This document shows, piece by piece, positions 37,883 through 47,398 of a stretch of 54,513 bases of DNA. This DNA comes from Parafilimonas sp. (GTDB lineage Bacteria; Bacteroidota; Bacteroidia; Chitinophagales; Chitinophagaceae), in the NCBI GenBank assembly GCA_019247895.1, contig JAFBAF010000103.1:1-54513 (forward strand), written 5' to 3'. Both the position numbers and the translations under genes were made by a program. How positions within the stretch are numbered: position 1 is the first letter of the stretch; the number at the start of each line of letters is the position of its first letter. The notes under the pieces are model-generated. The model had not been told where the DNA came from and searched no databases. It saw only the letters and a list, made by a program, of their open reading frames with translations.

Positions 37883-37914
37883 GGCATTTCTGTGGAAGCC
37901 TCCGTACCTGTTTT

Positions 37915-37940
37915 AAGTTCCGCTATATGCGGAACTTTTT
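37915..37940 (+). terminator. Rho-independent terminator after the YtxH gene
   Basis: AAGTTCCGC-TATAT-GCGGAACTT followed by TTT. Confidence 0.8.
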
Positions 37941-37958
37941 ATTTATACATTCGTAATT

Positions 37959-40364
37959 GTGTTTACATCAAACAAAAAACTGCTTCAAACATCTCTGCGA
38001 AAAAAAATAACACCAGGTATTTTGCTGATGTTTTTGATTTGGTTTTGTTTCTGCCTCCCTTCACAGTTGTTTATTACGCCAACCAGTTATGTTTTAGAAG
38101 ATGCAGACAGAAATCTTTTAAATGCATCTATTGCAGAAGATGGGCAATGGCGCTTTCCATTTGATGCAGATGTACCTGATAAATTTTCAAAATGCATTAC
38201 AACATTTGAAGACAAAAGATTTTTTTATCATCCGGGCGTTGATCCTATTGCATTATGCCGTGCAATTGTTCAAAATATAAAATCAAAAGATGTTGTAAGC
38301 GGCGGAAGTACAATTAGCATGCAGGTGATAAGATTGAGCCGAGGTGCAAAAAGCCGTAATATCTTCAATAAACTTATGGAAAGCATTTTAGCTGTTAGAT
38401 TGGAATGTACGCATCGTAAAAGTACAATACTCGCTTTATATGCAAGCAATGCACCATTCGGCAGTAATGTTGTTGGATTAGATGCAGCCTCATGGCGATA
38501 CTTTGGAAGACCTGCGAATGAATTAAGTTGGGGCGAAATGGCGTCATTAGCTGTATTGCCCAATGCACCATCGCTTGTGCATCCGGGAAAAAATCAACAG
38601 GAGCTTTTACGCAAAAGAAATCTTTTGTTAGACAAATTAGCTGATTCAAAAATTATTGATTCAACAACGGCGCAACTCTCCAGGCTTGAACCTTTGCCCG
38701 GCGCACCAAAACCGCTGCCGCAATTAGCTCCGCACTTATTAGACCGTTTTAAAAAAGATATTGCTATTGCAAAAGCATCATCAAAAAAAAATATTTCAAC
38801 AGAGCTTCGCACAACTGTAAACATGCAATTGCAAATACAAGTAAATAGGATTTTATATCAACATCATCAGCAATTGCAATCAAACCAAATTAATAATGCA
38901 GCCGCAATGGTGGTTGATGTTGAAACGGGAAATATTCTTTCTTATATTGGAAATATTTATCAGCCGGAAGATTCATCAATAGAAAGCCATGTTGATGTAC
39001 TTGCCAGCAAACGCAGTCCTGGCAGCACTTTGAAGCCTTTGTTGTATTGTTCTTTATTGAGTGAAGGCAGCATGTTGCCGCAACAATTAGTACCGGATAT
39101 TCCTACACAGATAAATGGTTATGCACCGCAAAATTTTGATTTGGGTTATGATGGCGCAGTACCTGCAAACTGGGCACTCGCAAGAAGTTTAAATATTCCT
39201 GCTGTAAAAATGCTGCAGCAATATCGTTATCAGCGTTTTTACAATGTGCTTAAGCAATGTGGTTTTACAACTTTAAATCGTCCAGCAGATTTTTACGGGA
39301 TGAGTTTGATTTTAGGCGGGTGCGAAATCTCACCTTATGAATTATGCGGCGTGTATGCAAGCATGGCGAGAATGTATTTACATCAGCAAAAAAATAAAGG
39401 AAGATGGAATGATGATGATTGGTTTATGCCTAATTATGGTCAACAGTCAACAGTCAACAGCCAACAGTTGAAACCTCAAAGCCAACTCTTCGATTATACT
39501 TCAATGTGGTCAACATTTAATGCAATGAATGAAGTGATGCGGCCGGGTGAAGAAGGCTTATGGAATATGTTTCAATCTTCAGAACGCATTGCATGGAAAA
39601 CGGGAACAAGCTTCGGTTTCAGAGATGGATGGGCTGTTGGTTTTACTGCAAAATATTGTGTTGTTGTTTGGGTTGGCAACACAACAGGTGAAGGCAGGCC
39701 CGATCTTACAGGCATTAATACTGCTGCACCAATACTATTTGATATTTTCAGATCATTACCAACATCGAAATGGTTTGCACCACCGCAATATGATTTTATC
39801 TATTTGCCCGTTTGTAATCAATCAGGCTATAAGGCCGGGCCAAATTGTATTGATGTTGATACAATGCTTGTTTCAAGTCATGCACAACAAGCTGCGGTTT
39901 GCCCTTATCATAAAATAATTCATGTTGATAAAACTGGAACTTACCGCGTAACAAGTAATTGCATATCGCCTTCTGACATGATCCATCAATCATGGTTTGT
40001 ATTGCCGCCTGCAATGGAATATTATTACAAACAACGACATGCAGATTATAAATCGTTGCCGCCATTTATGAGTGGTTGCTCAAATGACATTCAATCATCT
40101 TTTGAAATTATTTACCCCCAGGAAGGCGCCCAAATTTTTATTCCGAAAGAAATAAGCGGTGAAAAAGGACGCACTGTTTTTTCGGTTACCACGCGCAATA
40201 ATCAAACAAAACTATTTTGGAGCATTGATGATATTTATATTGGTGAAACAGAAAATTTTCATCAAATGGCTGTTAATCCGGCGCATGGAAAACATAGGTT
40301 AACTGTTGTTGATGAAAACGGTGAATCAGTTACAAGAAATTTTGAAATAGTAGAAAAAGAATGA
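37959..40364 (+). CDS. pbpC: Penicillin-binding protein 1C (bifunctional transglycosylase/transpeptidase)
   Basis: FEDKRFFYHPGVDP, VSGGSTISMQVIRLSRG, SKRSPGSTLKPLLY, WKTGTSFGFRDGWAVGFT, C-terminal PBP1C-like region. GTG start. Confidence 0.93.
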   Translation: MFTSNKKLLQTSLRKKITPGILLMFLIWFCFCLPSQLFITPTSYVLEDADRNLLNASIAEDGQWRFPFDADVPDKFSKCITTFEDKRFFYHPGVDPIALCRAIVQNIKSKDVVSGGSTISMQVIRLSRGAKSRNIFNKLMESILAVRLECTHRKSTILALYASNAPFGSNVVGLDAASWRYFGRPANELSWGEMASLAVLPNAPSLVHPGKNQQELLRKRNLLLDKLADSKIIDSTTAQLSRLEPLPGAPKPLPQLAPHLLDRFKKDIAIAKASSKKNISTELRTTVNMQLQIQVNRILYQHHQQLQSNQINNAAAMVVDVETGNILSYIGNIYQPEDSSIESHVDVLASKRSPGSTLKPLLYCSLLSEGSMLPQQLVPDIPTQINGYAPQNFDLGYDGAVPANWALARSLNIPAVKMLQQYRYQRFYNVLKQCGFTTLNRPADFYGMSLILGGCEISPYELCGVYASMARMYLHQQKNKGRWNDDDWFMPNYGQQSTVNSQQLKPQSQLFDYTSMWSTFNAMNEVMRPGEEGLWNMFQSSERIAWKTGTSFGFRDGWAVGFTAKYCVVVWVGNTTGEGRPDLTGINTAAPILFDIFRSLPTSKWFAPPQYDFIYLPVCNQSGYKAGPNCIDVDTMLVSSHAQQAAVCPYHKIIHVDKTGTYRVTSNCISPSDMIHQSWFVLPPAMEYYYKQRHADYKSLPPFMSGCSNDIQSSFEIIYPQEGAQIFIPKEISGEKGRTVFSVTTRNNQTKLFWSIDDIYIGETENFHQMAVNPAHGKHRLTVVDENGESVTRNFEIVEKE
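39439..39487. repeat. Heptanucleotide tandem repeat inside the pbpC coding sequence
   Basis: GTCAACA x3, GCCAACA, GTTGAAA, CCTCAAA, GCCAACT (7 units, degenerating 5' to 3'). Confidence 0.75.
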
Positions 40365-40370
40365 AAGCAA

Positions 40371-42503
40371 TCAATTTCCTTCCACCATTACATTTACTAC
40401 AGCATGTTTATCACCTGCAACAATTGAGATATAATAGTTGCCTGTATGCAAATTCGCTTTACTGATTATTGTTGAATAAACTCCTTTATCCTGCACCCTA
40501 TCTTTAATACATTTTACCAAATTTCCATTTGAATTATACAGGTTAATACTTACATGTTGTGTTGATGCAATGCTGTATGTAAGTTTACTTTCACTCGTTA
40601 AAGGATTTGGTAAAAAGGTAACCGGCAATTTTTCTTCATTGGTATTTTGCAATGATGTTATGCCGAAATCTGACAAAGGTCTTTTCCAAATACTATTTTC
40701 AAACAAACCTGCATACACATCTGTTGATGAAATGGCAAAACCAGAAGCAGAATGATTTTTATCAAAACCAGCATTTGCTTGTGTGAAGGAAAGGCCATTA
40801 TTGTTTGAGAAAAATATGCCACTGCTGTTACCAACAAAAACGTTGTTATTTAAAACCCCGATCGCAAATCCGCCACTGCCATCGGGAATGCCAGCACCCA
40901 CAGTTTGCCAGCTTAAGCCATTATTGTTTGATACAAGATTTGAAGTTGATAATGTGCCGGCATAAAAATGAGTTTTTCCATCTGAAGACATTGTTGTCCA
41001 GTCATCGCCGGTGGTTTGAAAAACAATACCCCACGCAGCAGGATTATTTATTGAACGATAAATTGCTGAAGGGCCTGTAAAGTTTTCTATGGCTGCACAT
41101 GCAACAGAATCGTTAGCAGCCACACCTGCTACATCCTTTTTATTAAGGCTGGTTGCATTCCATGTAAGTCCTGAATCAGATGAAAAAAATAATCCCTGGT
41201 CAGTACCTGCTAATACTGCATTGCTTGTTTTTGCAAACTGATGCACGCATAAAAAACCGGTGCCTTGTTGGTTTGGCAAGCCACTGGTTATATGCGTCCA
41301 TGAAATTCCATTATCTGCAGAGCGATACAAACCGTTGCCACAGGTACCTGCAAGAATTACGTTATTTATTTTAAGCAATGCAAAAATGTTTGAATTGGAA
41401 AGCGTATCTCCATTATTGGTTGTTCCAACTTTTATCCACGAATTGCCTGCATTTGCACTTTTGTAAATCCCATCACCATGTGTACCACTTAACAAAATAT
41501 TGTTTGAAAAATTTATTGCATTATCAATAGATGCGGCCGGCGGAAAACCCTGGATTGTATAATTCCAGTTGCGGCCGGAATCACCAGAATACCCGACGCC
41601 TATTTCATCATAAGCCAGCAAAAAATTATTTCCTGACCTGTAAAAATCATGCGTGAACCAGTTGCCATTGCGCATGCCACGTTGTTTTATCGGCTTCCAT
41701 GTTTTTCCAAAGTTTGAGGAGAATGACATTCCTGATCTTGTGCCTGCAATAATTACGCTATTTGCCTGCACTAAACCATCAATATTATTATTTGCCGCAG
41801 TGATTGCGTTGCTCCAGTTTATGCCGCCGTCAAACGAACGAAAAACCGATGGACCACTTGCCAGCAAAAGTGAATCATGCCTTGCAAGAAAAGATGGATT
41901 AACACCAAGTACAAAAGGTGAATTAGAATTATAGTTCCATGAATTACCATTGTCATCAGAATAAAAAACAAGGTTATCTGCAATAACAACTAAATGTGGC
42001 GGTGCATAAGCAATGTCATGAATGATGGAACTGTTCAATGCAAAGCCATTTGCATCGGTCCATGTTAAACCTTCATCCGAAGATTTATATAAACCAGCAC
42101 TTGTGCCGGCAAATAAAAAACCATTTGCAAACAAGAATGAATAAATGAATTTTTGCTCAATATCTTGGTTAGCTGCCTGCCATGTTATCCCGTTATCAGG
42201 GGAGCGAAAAACGCCACTATCAGTTCCGGCAAAAAGAAACTTAGTACTTGCTGTTAAAGCAAAAACATTTTTATCCGCAATGCCATTATTTACGGCAATC
42301 CATGATACACCATTATTTACTGACTTAAAAACACCATTTGGTGAAGTGCCTGCAAATAATGTGCTTCCACGCTGATAAAACACGTTTACACTCATGCCGG
42401 GAGGACCGCTTGTTTTTTTCCATTGAGCATTAGAACATTCAACAAACAAGACAATTACAATGACAGTAAAAAAGACTTTTTTAAAAAATGATTTGGTATG
42501 CAT
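40371..42503 (-). CDS. BNR/YCF48-like beta-propeller protein with T9SS type A sorting domain
   Basis: Repeated SxDxGxxW (SVNNGVSWIAVNNG, SADNGISWTHITSG); C-terminal LPNPLTSESKLTYSI...GNYYISIVAGDKHAVVNVMVEGN. Confidence 0.9.
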   Translation of the reverse strand: MHTKSFFKKVFFTVIVIVLFVECSNAQWKKTSGPPGMSVNVFYQRGSTLFAGTSPNGVFKSVNNGVSWIAVNNGIADKNVFALTASTKFLFAGTDSGVFRSPDNGITWQAANQDIEQKFIYSFLFANGFLFAGTSAGLYKSSDEGLTWTDANGFALNSSIIHDIAYAPPHLVVIADNLVFYSDDNGNSWNYNSNSPFVLGVNPSFLARHDSLLLASGPSVFRSFDGGINWSNAITAANNNIDGLVQANSVIIAGTRSGMSFSSNFGKTWKPIKQRGMRNGNWFTHDFYRSGNNFLLAYDEIGVGYSGDSGRNWNYTIQGFPPAASIDNAINFSNNILLSGTHGDGIYKSANAGNSWIKVGTTNNGDTLSNSNIFALLKINNVILAGTCGNGLYRSADNGISWTHITSGLPNQQGTGFLCVHQFAKTSNAVLAGTDQGLFFSSDSGLTWNATSLNKKDVAGVAANDSVACAAIENFTGPSAIYRSINNPAAWGIVFQTTGDDWTTMSSDGKTHFYAGTLSTSNLVSNNNGLSWQTVGAGIPDGSGGFAIGVLNNNVFVGNSSGIFFSNNNGLSFTQANAGFDKNHSASGFAISSTDVYAGLFENSIWKRPLSDFGITSLQNTNEEKLPVTFLPNPLTSESKLTYSIASTQHVSINLYNSNGNLVKCIKDRVQDKGVYSTIISKANLHTGNYYISIVAGDKHAVVNVMVEGN

Positions 42504-42595
42504 ACGGCAGGTTTGATATTATTAACGTAAGCTGTTAATCAAACCTTTATTAGAATAAAATGGTTGCTTTATTGATTTGCCGCTTATAAAAAGTA

Positions 42596-43615
42596 TCAAT
42601 ATTGAAAGAATATCTCGGTAGCGCCATAACCAAAACGGGGATCGTATTGGTTAATGAAAGTTTTCACTTCCTTTTTTGTTTTAAGCACTTCATGTATTTC
42701 ATCGCGTAATCTTCCTGTACCAACGCCATGTATAACAATGAAGTTTTGCAAATGATGAGCAAAAGCAAGTTCATACCATTTTTCAAATTCACGCAGCTGA
42801 ATGGTAAGAATTTCAAAATTGCTTAGCCGTTGCCAATCGCCTGTAAGTTTTTCTATATGCAGATCAACAACACTTCTGGCAGGTTCCAAATGTTCCCGGA
42901 TTTTTTCTGCTTTATATGCTTTATTTTTCTTGATGATGTTTTCAGAAAGCCCGATCTTTTCTTCAACTCGTTTTTCAGGATATACATCAAACAATTTAAA
43001 CACCATTGAAGGTTCATTTTTTTCCTTCATTTCTTCAATACGCTGAAAGAGTTGTTTTGGTTTTAATTTGATGGAAGTTTCAAAATGTTCCGCCTTTGTT
43101 TTGTCGGGTGTTATTAAACTGAAATCGAAATTAAAAGCAGGATTATCATTAAAATCGCTAAAGGCAATATCATGCAAATAAAAATCATGACGCATTAAGA
43201 TTTCGCCATTCAATTCAAATTCATCTTTGCCAAAAAAATCCTGTGTGTAATGAAACTTATAACCGCTTTTATTGTGATTAATGAGATACAGCTTAAATAA
43301 TTCAACTACGTCATCCCCAAATTCATCCATTATAAATTTTGGGATGAAGGAAAGATAAACACCTTCAGTATTTGTTTGTTGAATTGACTTTTTTTCTTTA
43401 GGAACTTCGTCAACATATCTCTTTGCCGCCTTTTTTTGCTGCTCTTGTTTTTTTGTGAAGCGATGGAAATAGGGAAAGTCAACCTGGTCAGTATAAACCG
43501 GAAAGTGAACGCCGCGTACTTCAACCAGAAGCATATTTTTATTCAGCACTTCTATAACCTTTCCTTCCTCTTTCGTATGTAGAATAATAATATCGTCGCC
43601 GGGCTGATATTTCAC
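42596..43615 (-). CDS. DUF2027 / Smr domain-containing protein
   Basis: C-terminal VVDLHIEKL...NFIVIHGVGTGRLRDEIHEVLKTKKEVKTFINQYDPRFGYGATEIFF. Confidence 0.9.
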   Translation of the reverse strand: MKYQPGDDIIILHTKEEGKVIEVLNKNMLLVEVRGVHFPVYTDQVDFPYFHRFTKKQEQQKKAAKRYVDEVPKEKKSIQQTNTEGVYLSFIPKFIMDEFGDDVVELFKLYLINHNKSGYKFHYTQDFFGKDEFELNGEILMRHDFYLHDIAFSDFNDNPAFNFDFSLITPDKTKAEHFETSIKLKPKQLFQRIEEMKEKNEPSMVFKLFDVYPEKRVEEKIGLSENIIKKNKAYKAEKIREHLEPARSVVDLHIEKLTGDWQRLSNFEILTIQLREFEKWYELAFAHHLQNFIVIHGVGTGRLRDEIHEVLKTKKEVKTFINQYDPRFGYGATEIFFQY

Positions 43616-43632
43616 AATACAAATTTCTTCAT

Positions 43633-44349
43633 TTAAAAATTAGCAAGTACATCGGCAAGGTGTAAGGCTTTCAATGTTGCCTGCTTGTTTTTTATTACTC
43701 CATCAATGTGCATTAAACAACTCATATCAGTGCTGATAATATATTCAGCATTTGTTTGTACTGCATTTGTAACTTTTTGATCACCCATTGCAACACTGAT
43801 GGCTTCAAATTTCACCGCAAAAGTTCCTCCAAAACCGCAACAGGTTTCTACATCATTCATTTCAATTAACTGCAAGCCTTTTACATTATTTAAAAGAATG
43901 CGTGGCTCTTGTTTTAAATTGCATTCACGTAATGCCGCACAGCTATCATGATAAGTTGCAGTTGCATTAAAACTTGCATTAAAATCTGTATAATGTAAAA
44001 CGTTCACTAAAAAATCGCTGAATTCGAAAATGCGGTTTCTTATTTTTTTTACTTCTGTATCGTGCGGAGAATGCCCGAATAGTTTTTCATAATAATTTTT
44101 TACAAAGCCCACACAGCTTGCACTTGGTGCAACTATATACTTATCATCGCTAAAATCTTTCAAAAATTTTTTGCAAACATCTTTTGCTTCACCCCAAAAT
44201 CCTGCATTAAAAGCCGGTTGCCCGCAACATGTTTGATTAGTATTGTATGAAATTGTACATCCTGCTTTTTCCAAAACCTTTATCATGTTAAATCCAACAG
44301 AAGGATATAACTGGTCAACAAAACATGGTATAAAGATTTGAACATTCAT
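43633..44349 (-). CDS. (Fe-S)-binding protein, LutA/YkgE-like, two CCG motifs
   Basis: TCCGQPAFNAGFWGEA; VETCCGFGGTFAVKFEAISVAMGDQKV. Confidence 0.9.
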   Translation of the reverse strand: MNVQIFIPCFVDQLYPSVGFNMIKVLEKAGCTISYNTNQTCCGQPAFNAGFWGEAKDVCKKFLKDFSDDKYIVAPSASCVGFVKNYYEKLFGHSPHDTEVKKIRNRIFEFSDFLVNVLHYTDFNASFNATATYHDSCAALRECNLKQEPRILLNNVKGLQLIEMNDVETCCGFGGTFAVKFEAISVAMGDQKVTNAVQTNAEYIISTDMSCLMHIDGVIKNKQATLKALHLADVLANF

Positions 44350-44364
44350 ACTCCACTCTGAAAA

Positions 44365-44847
44365 TTATTTTTTCAACTTTCTATTCAATGCGATCATCTT
44401 AATTGCAGTTACAGCCGCTTCCTCGCCTTTATGTCCATGCGCTCCGCCAATGCGTTCTAATGCCTGCTGTTCATCATTCACCGTAAGCACACCAAATATT
44501 GTTGGCGTATTCAATATCATATTTAATGAAACAATGCCATCCGTAACAGCTTTGCATACATAATCAAAATGCGGTGTATCACCCTTGATCACACAACCGA
44601 ACGCAATAAATGCATCTGCTTTTTGCTTGCTGTTTTCTGCATAAGCTTTTACAGCAAAAGGTATTTCAACAGCGCCGGGAACAATCAATGTTTTGCAGGG
44701 AATATTTTGTTGTTTTAAAGTGTTGATCGCACCTTTTTCAAGTTCGTCAACAATGTGTTTGTTCCATTCTGTTTTTACGATAATTACAAAGGCATCCTTT
44801 ATTTGCGGGATGCCTTTGTGCAATGTTTTATTTCCTTGTGAAGCCAT
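44365..44847 (-). CDS. ribH: 6,7-dimethyl-8-ribityllumazine synthase
   Basis: VPGAVEIPFAVKAYAE, AFIAFGCVIKGDTPHFDYVCKAVTDGI, PTIFGVLTVNDEQQALER. Confidence 0.96.
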   Translation of the reverse strand: MASQGNKTLHKGIPQIKDAFVIIVKTEWNKHIVDELEKGAINTLKQQNIPCKTLIVPGAVEIPFAVKAYAENSKQKADAFIAFGCVIKGDTPHFDYVCKAVTDGIVSLNMILNTPTIFGVLTVNDEQQALERIGGAHGHKGEEAAVTAIKMIALNRKLKK

Positions 44848-45540
44848 TTATTTAGCACTAAAATCGTTTGGAACAATACTTAAGCGATAAATATATTTAT
44901 CGGCGGAAAAACCTCTTTCAGTATTGGGATAATTTTGTTTCAATTCTTTATATAAATCCAATGCTTCGTTATTCTTGCCTAATGTTTCAAGCTTCAATGC
45001 GGCACGAAACAAATACTCACTGCTCATTGTTGCATCATCAGTAAATTCATGGGCCGCTTTCTTATAATAGTTAACTGCGTCATCGTTCTTATTCAACTCG
45101 CTGTATGCATCGCCTAAAGCACCGTAAGCCATCATCTGGATTTGTTTTGCATCTGTGCTGAAGTCTTTAAGATACTCAACAGCTTTATTAAAATTGCTTG
45201 TTCTTAAATAGCAAAGCCCTGCATAATATTTTGCAAGATTGCCAGGCTTTGTTGATCCGTAATTATTGATAACGTAAATAAAGCCGTGACTAAATTTATC
45301 TCCGTTCAATGCAAGATTTAAAGAATCTTCACGGAAATATTGCTCTGCTTTCCAGATAGCATTTTTAGCTTCTTCTTCTTTTGGAGCAACTATATAATTT
45401 TTGTAACCAAACCAACCTGCTATTAATACAATTACCACAACTATAACTGCGAGTAAAGGTTTTTGATTTTGAGCCCAGAAGCCTTTTGCTTTTAAAAGCA
45501 CATCATCTGTTTTTGCTTCATGCACATGCGTGTCAGCCAT
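44848..45540 (-). CDS. Membrane-anchored tetratricopeptide repeat protein (YfgM-like)
   Basis: N-terminal TM; AKYYAGLCYLRTSNFNKAVEYLKDF, ALGDAYSELNKNDDAVNYYKKAA. Confidence 0.88.
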   Translation of the reverse strand: MADTHVHEAKTDDVLLKAKGFWAQNQKPLLAVIVVVIVLIAGWFGYKNYIVAPKEEEAKNAIWKAEQYFREDSLNLALNGDKFSHGFIYVINNYGSTKPGNLAKYYAGLCYLRTSNFNKAVEYLKDFSTDAKQIQMMAYGALGDAYSELNKNDDAVNYYKKAAHEFTDDATMSSEYLFRAALKLETLGKNNEALDLYKELKQNYPNTERGFSADKYIYRLSIVPNDFSAK

Positions 45541-45541
45541 A

Positions 45542-45570
45542 AAAAATTAAAAATTAAAAAATTAAAAATG
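45542..45570. repeat. Low-complexity A-rich ~7 bp tandem repeat
   Basis: AAAAATT AAAAATT AAAAAATT AAAAATG in the spacer between the pdhA stop and the TPR gene start. Confidence 0.55.
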
Positions 45571-45576
45571 CAATTG

Positions 45577-46572
45577 TTAGTCAACGATAAAAGGATAATT
45601 TTTATCTGCGTAAACATCTTTGATCACTTCGCTGTCATTTGGCCAGGGGCTTTCTTCAGCGAACTTTACTGATTCTTCTACAACATTAGCAATGCGATCG
45701 TAAATTGCTTTTATTTCATTATCGGTGGCAAAATTATTTTCTTTGATCGTTTTTAAAATAAGTGCTATCGGATCTTTACCTCTATATTCTTCCAGTTCTT
45801 CTTTGGTTCTGTATTTTCCCGGGTCTGAAATTGAATGTCCTTTGTAGCGATACGTTTTCATTTCAAGCAATGTTGGGCCACCTTTTTCTCTGGCACGCTT
45901 TACAGCTCTTGCAATAGCATCGTGAACAGCTTCTGCACTCATGCCGTCAACTTTATCGCCTGGCATTTCATACGCATCAGCTAACTTATAAATATCTACT
46001 ACGTTTGATGTACGTTCAACAGATGTACCCATCGCGTAATTATTATTCTCGCAAATAAAAACCACCGGAATTTTCCAAAGCATTGCAAGATTAAATGTTT
46101 CATGTAAAACGCCCTGCCTTGCCGCACCATCACCAAAAAAGCAAAGCACAACATTATCGGTACCTTTATAATCTTCGGCAAAAGCAATCCCGGCAGCTAC
46201 ACCGATTTGTCCACCCACAATACCATGGCCGCCATAAAAAAAATGTTCTTTACTAAAGAAGTGCATACTACCGCCTTTGCCTTTTGCAAGACCGGTTGCC
46301 TTTCCGTACAATTCAGCCATGCAGGCGTTAGCGCTGGCGCCTTTTGCCAAAGCCAGGCCATGATCGCGGTAAGCCGTAATATAAATATCTTCCTGGCGGG
46401 TAGCTGTCATACATCCTGCAGCTATAGCTTCCTGGCCCACGTAGGCATGAAAAAATCCGCGGATCTTTCCAGCCATCTTATACATTTCTTCCGCTTTTAA
46501 CTCAAACTGGCGAATGAGCTGCATCAATTCGTACCAATATAAATAGGTTTCTTTTGTAAATTTTACCGCCAC
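45577..46572 (-). CDS. pdhA: Pyruvate dehydrogenase E1 component, alpha subunit
   Basis: GKIRGFFHAYVGQEAIAAG, GKGGSMHFF, FFGDGAARQGVLHETFNLAMLWKIPVVFICENNNYAMGTS, RYKGHSISDPGKYRTKEE. Confidence 0.95.
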   Translation of the reverse strand: MAVKFTKETYLYWYELMQLIRQFELKAEEMYKMAGKIRGFFHAYVGQEAIAAGCMTATRQEDIYITAYRDHGLALAKGASANACMAELYGKATGLAKGKGGSMHFFSKEHFFYGGHGIVGGQIGVAAGIAFAEDYKGTDNVVLCFFGDGAARQGVLHETFNLAMLWKIPVVFICENNNYAMGTSVERTSNVVDIYKLADAYEMPGDKVDGMSAEAVHDAIARAVKRAREKGGPTLLEMKTYRYKGHSISDPGKYRTKEELEEYRGKDPIALILKTIKENNFATDNEIKAIYDRIANVVEESVKFAEESPWPNDSEVIKDVYADKNYPFIVD

Positions 46573-46581
46573 AGCTAAAAT

Positions 46582-46680
46582 TTGAGCCGCAAATATAAGT
46601 GCAAAACAAGTTTGCTAACTATGTGAAATTGTAAAAAGCGATAAATACTGCTGTTATTTGCAAATATATTTGCGGCTCAA
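46582..46680. promoter_or_regulatory. Divergent pdhA/ccmB promoter region with perfect 16 bp inverted repeats
   Basis: TTGAGCCGCAAATATA (46582-46597) and TATATTTGCGGCTCAA (46665-46680); each arm carries TATATTTG, a TAnnTTTG box, toward its own gene. Confidence 0.7.
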
Positions 46681-47342
46681 TGGATTTTTCCTTAAAACAA
46701 ATACTGGCATTGGTAAAAAAAGATATTCTGCTTGAAACAAGACAGCAATATACTTTCTATGGTGTTTTATTGTATGTAGCGTCAACTGTGTTTATTGTGT
46801 ATTTAACCGCTGGCAATGTTGAAACACAAACATGGAGCGCTTTGTTTTGGATAGTGCAATTGTTTGTTTCAGTGAACGCAGTTGCGAAAAGTTTTTTACA
46901 GGATAGCCGCAGCCGGATGTTGTATTATTATACTATTTCAGGTGCGGTTAATTATATTATTTCCAAGATAATATTTAATACGCTGTTGATGCTGCTAATG
47001 AGTTTTTTAACCTTGCTCATTTTTATTTTACTGCTCGGCAACCCTGTTATTTATTTTTTTGAGTTTGTTTTGATAAGTTTTCTTGGTGGCGTTGGGTTAA
47101 GCCTTGTATTTACTTTTTTGGCGGCAATTGCAGCGAAAGCACAACAACAATCTGCACTTATGGCAATCATGGGATTTCCGGTTGTTGTGCCTCAGCTTCT
47201 GTTACTTGGAAAAATTTCCTCTAAAGCATTCAGCGATGCGTTGCAAAGCGGCTTGTGGCAAATGATTTTGCTTTTAATTGCGCTTGATGTTTTAATAATA
47301 TTGCTTTCAATAATCCTTTTTCCATTTTTGTGGAAGGATTAA
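46680..47342 (+). CDS. ccmB: Heme exporter protein CcmB
   Basis: 220 aa; LVKKDILLETRQQYTFYGVLLY, LFWIVQLFVSVNAVAKSF, ALMAIMGFPVVVPQLLLLGKIS. Confidence 0.92.
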   Translation: MDFSLKQILALVKKDILLETRQQYTFYGVLLYVASTVFIVYLTAGNVETQTWSALFWIVQLFVSVNAVAKSFLQDSRSRMLYYYTISGAVNYIISKIIFNTLLMLLMSFLTLLIFILLLGNPVIYFFEFVLISFLGGVGLSLVFTFLAAIAAKAQQQSALMAIMGFPVVVPQLLLLGKISSKAFSDALQSGLWQMILLLIALDVLIILLSIILFPFLWKD

Positions 47343-47348
47343 ATGAAA

Positions 47349-47381
47349 AAGGCCCCGAAGCTTAAAAAACTTCGAGGCCTT
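47349..47381. terminator. Bidirectional-looking terminator hairpin between ccmB and a convergent gene
   Basis: AAGGCCCCGAAG...CTTCGAGGCCTT with one C/A mismatch; A-tract on the left, short T run on the right. Confidence 0.7.
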
Positions 47382-47398
47382 ACAAAATAATTCACCGG

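Noticed and set aside
37892-38164. ORF of 90 aa overlapping the terminator and start of pbpC in another frame
   Set aside because: Cys/Arg-rich out-of-frame translation, spans a terminator, overlaps pbpC.
38270-38824. Antisense ORFs opposite pbpC
   Set aside because: Shadow ORFs against a well-supported PBP1C frame.
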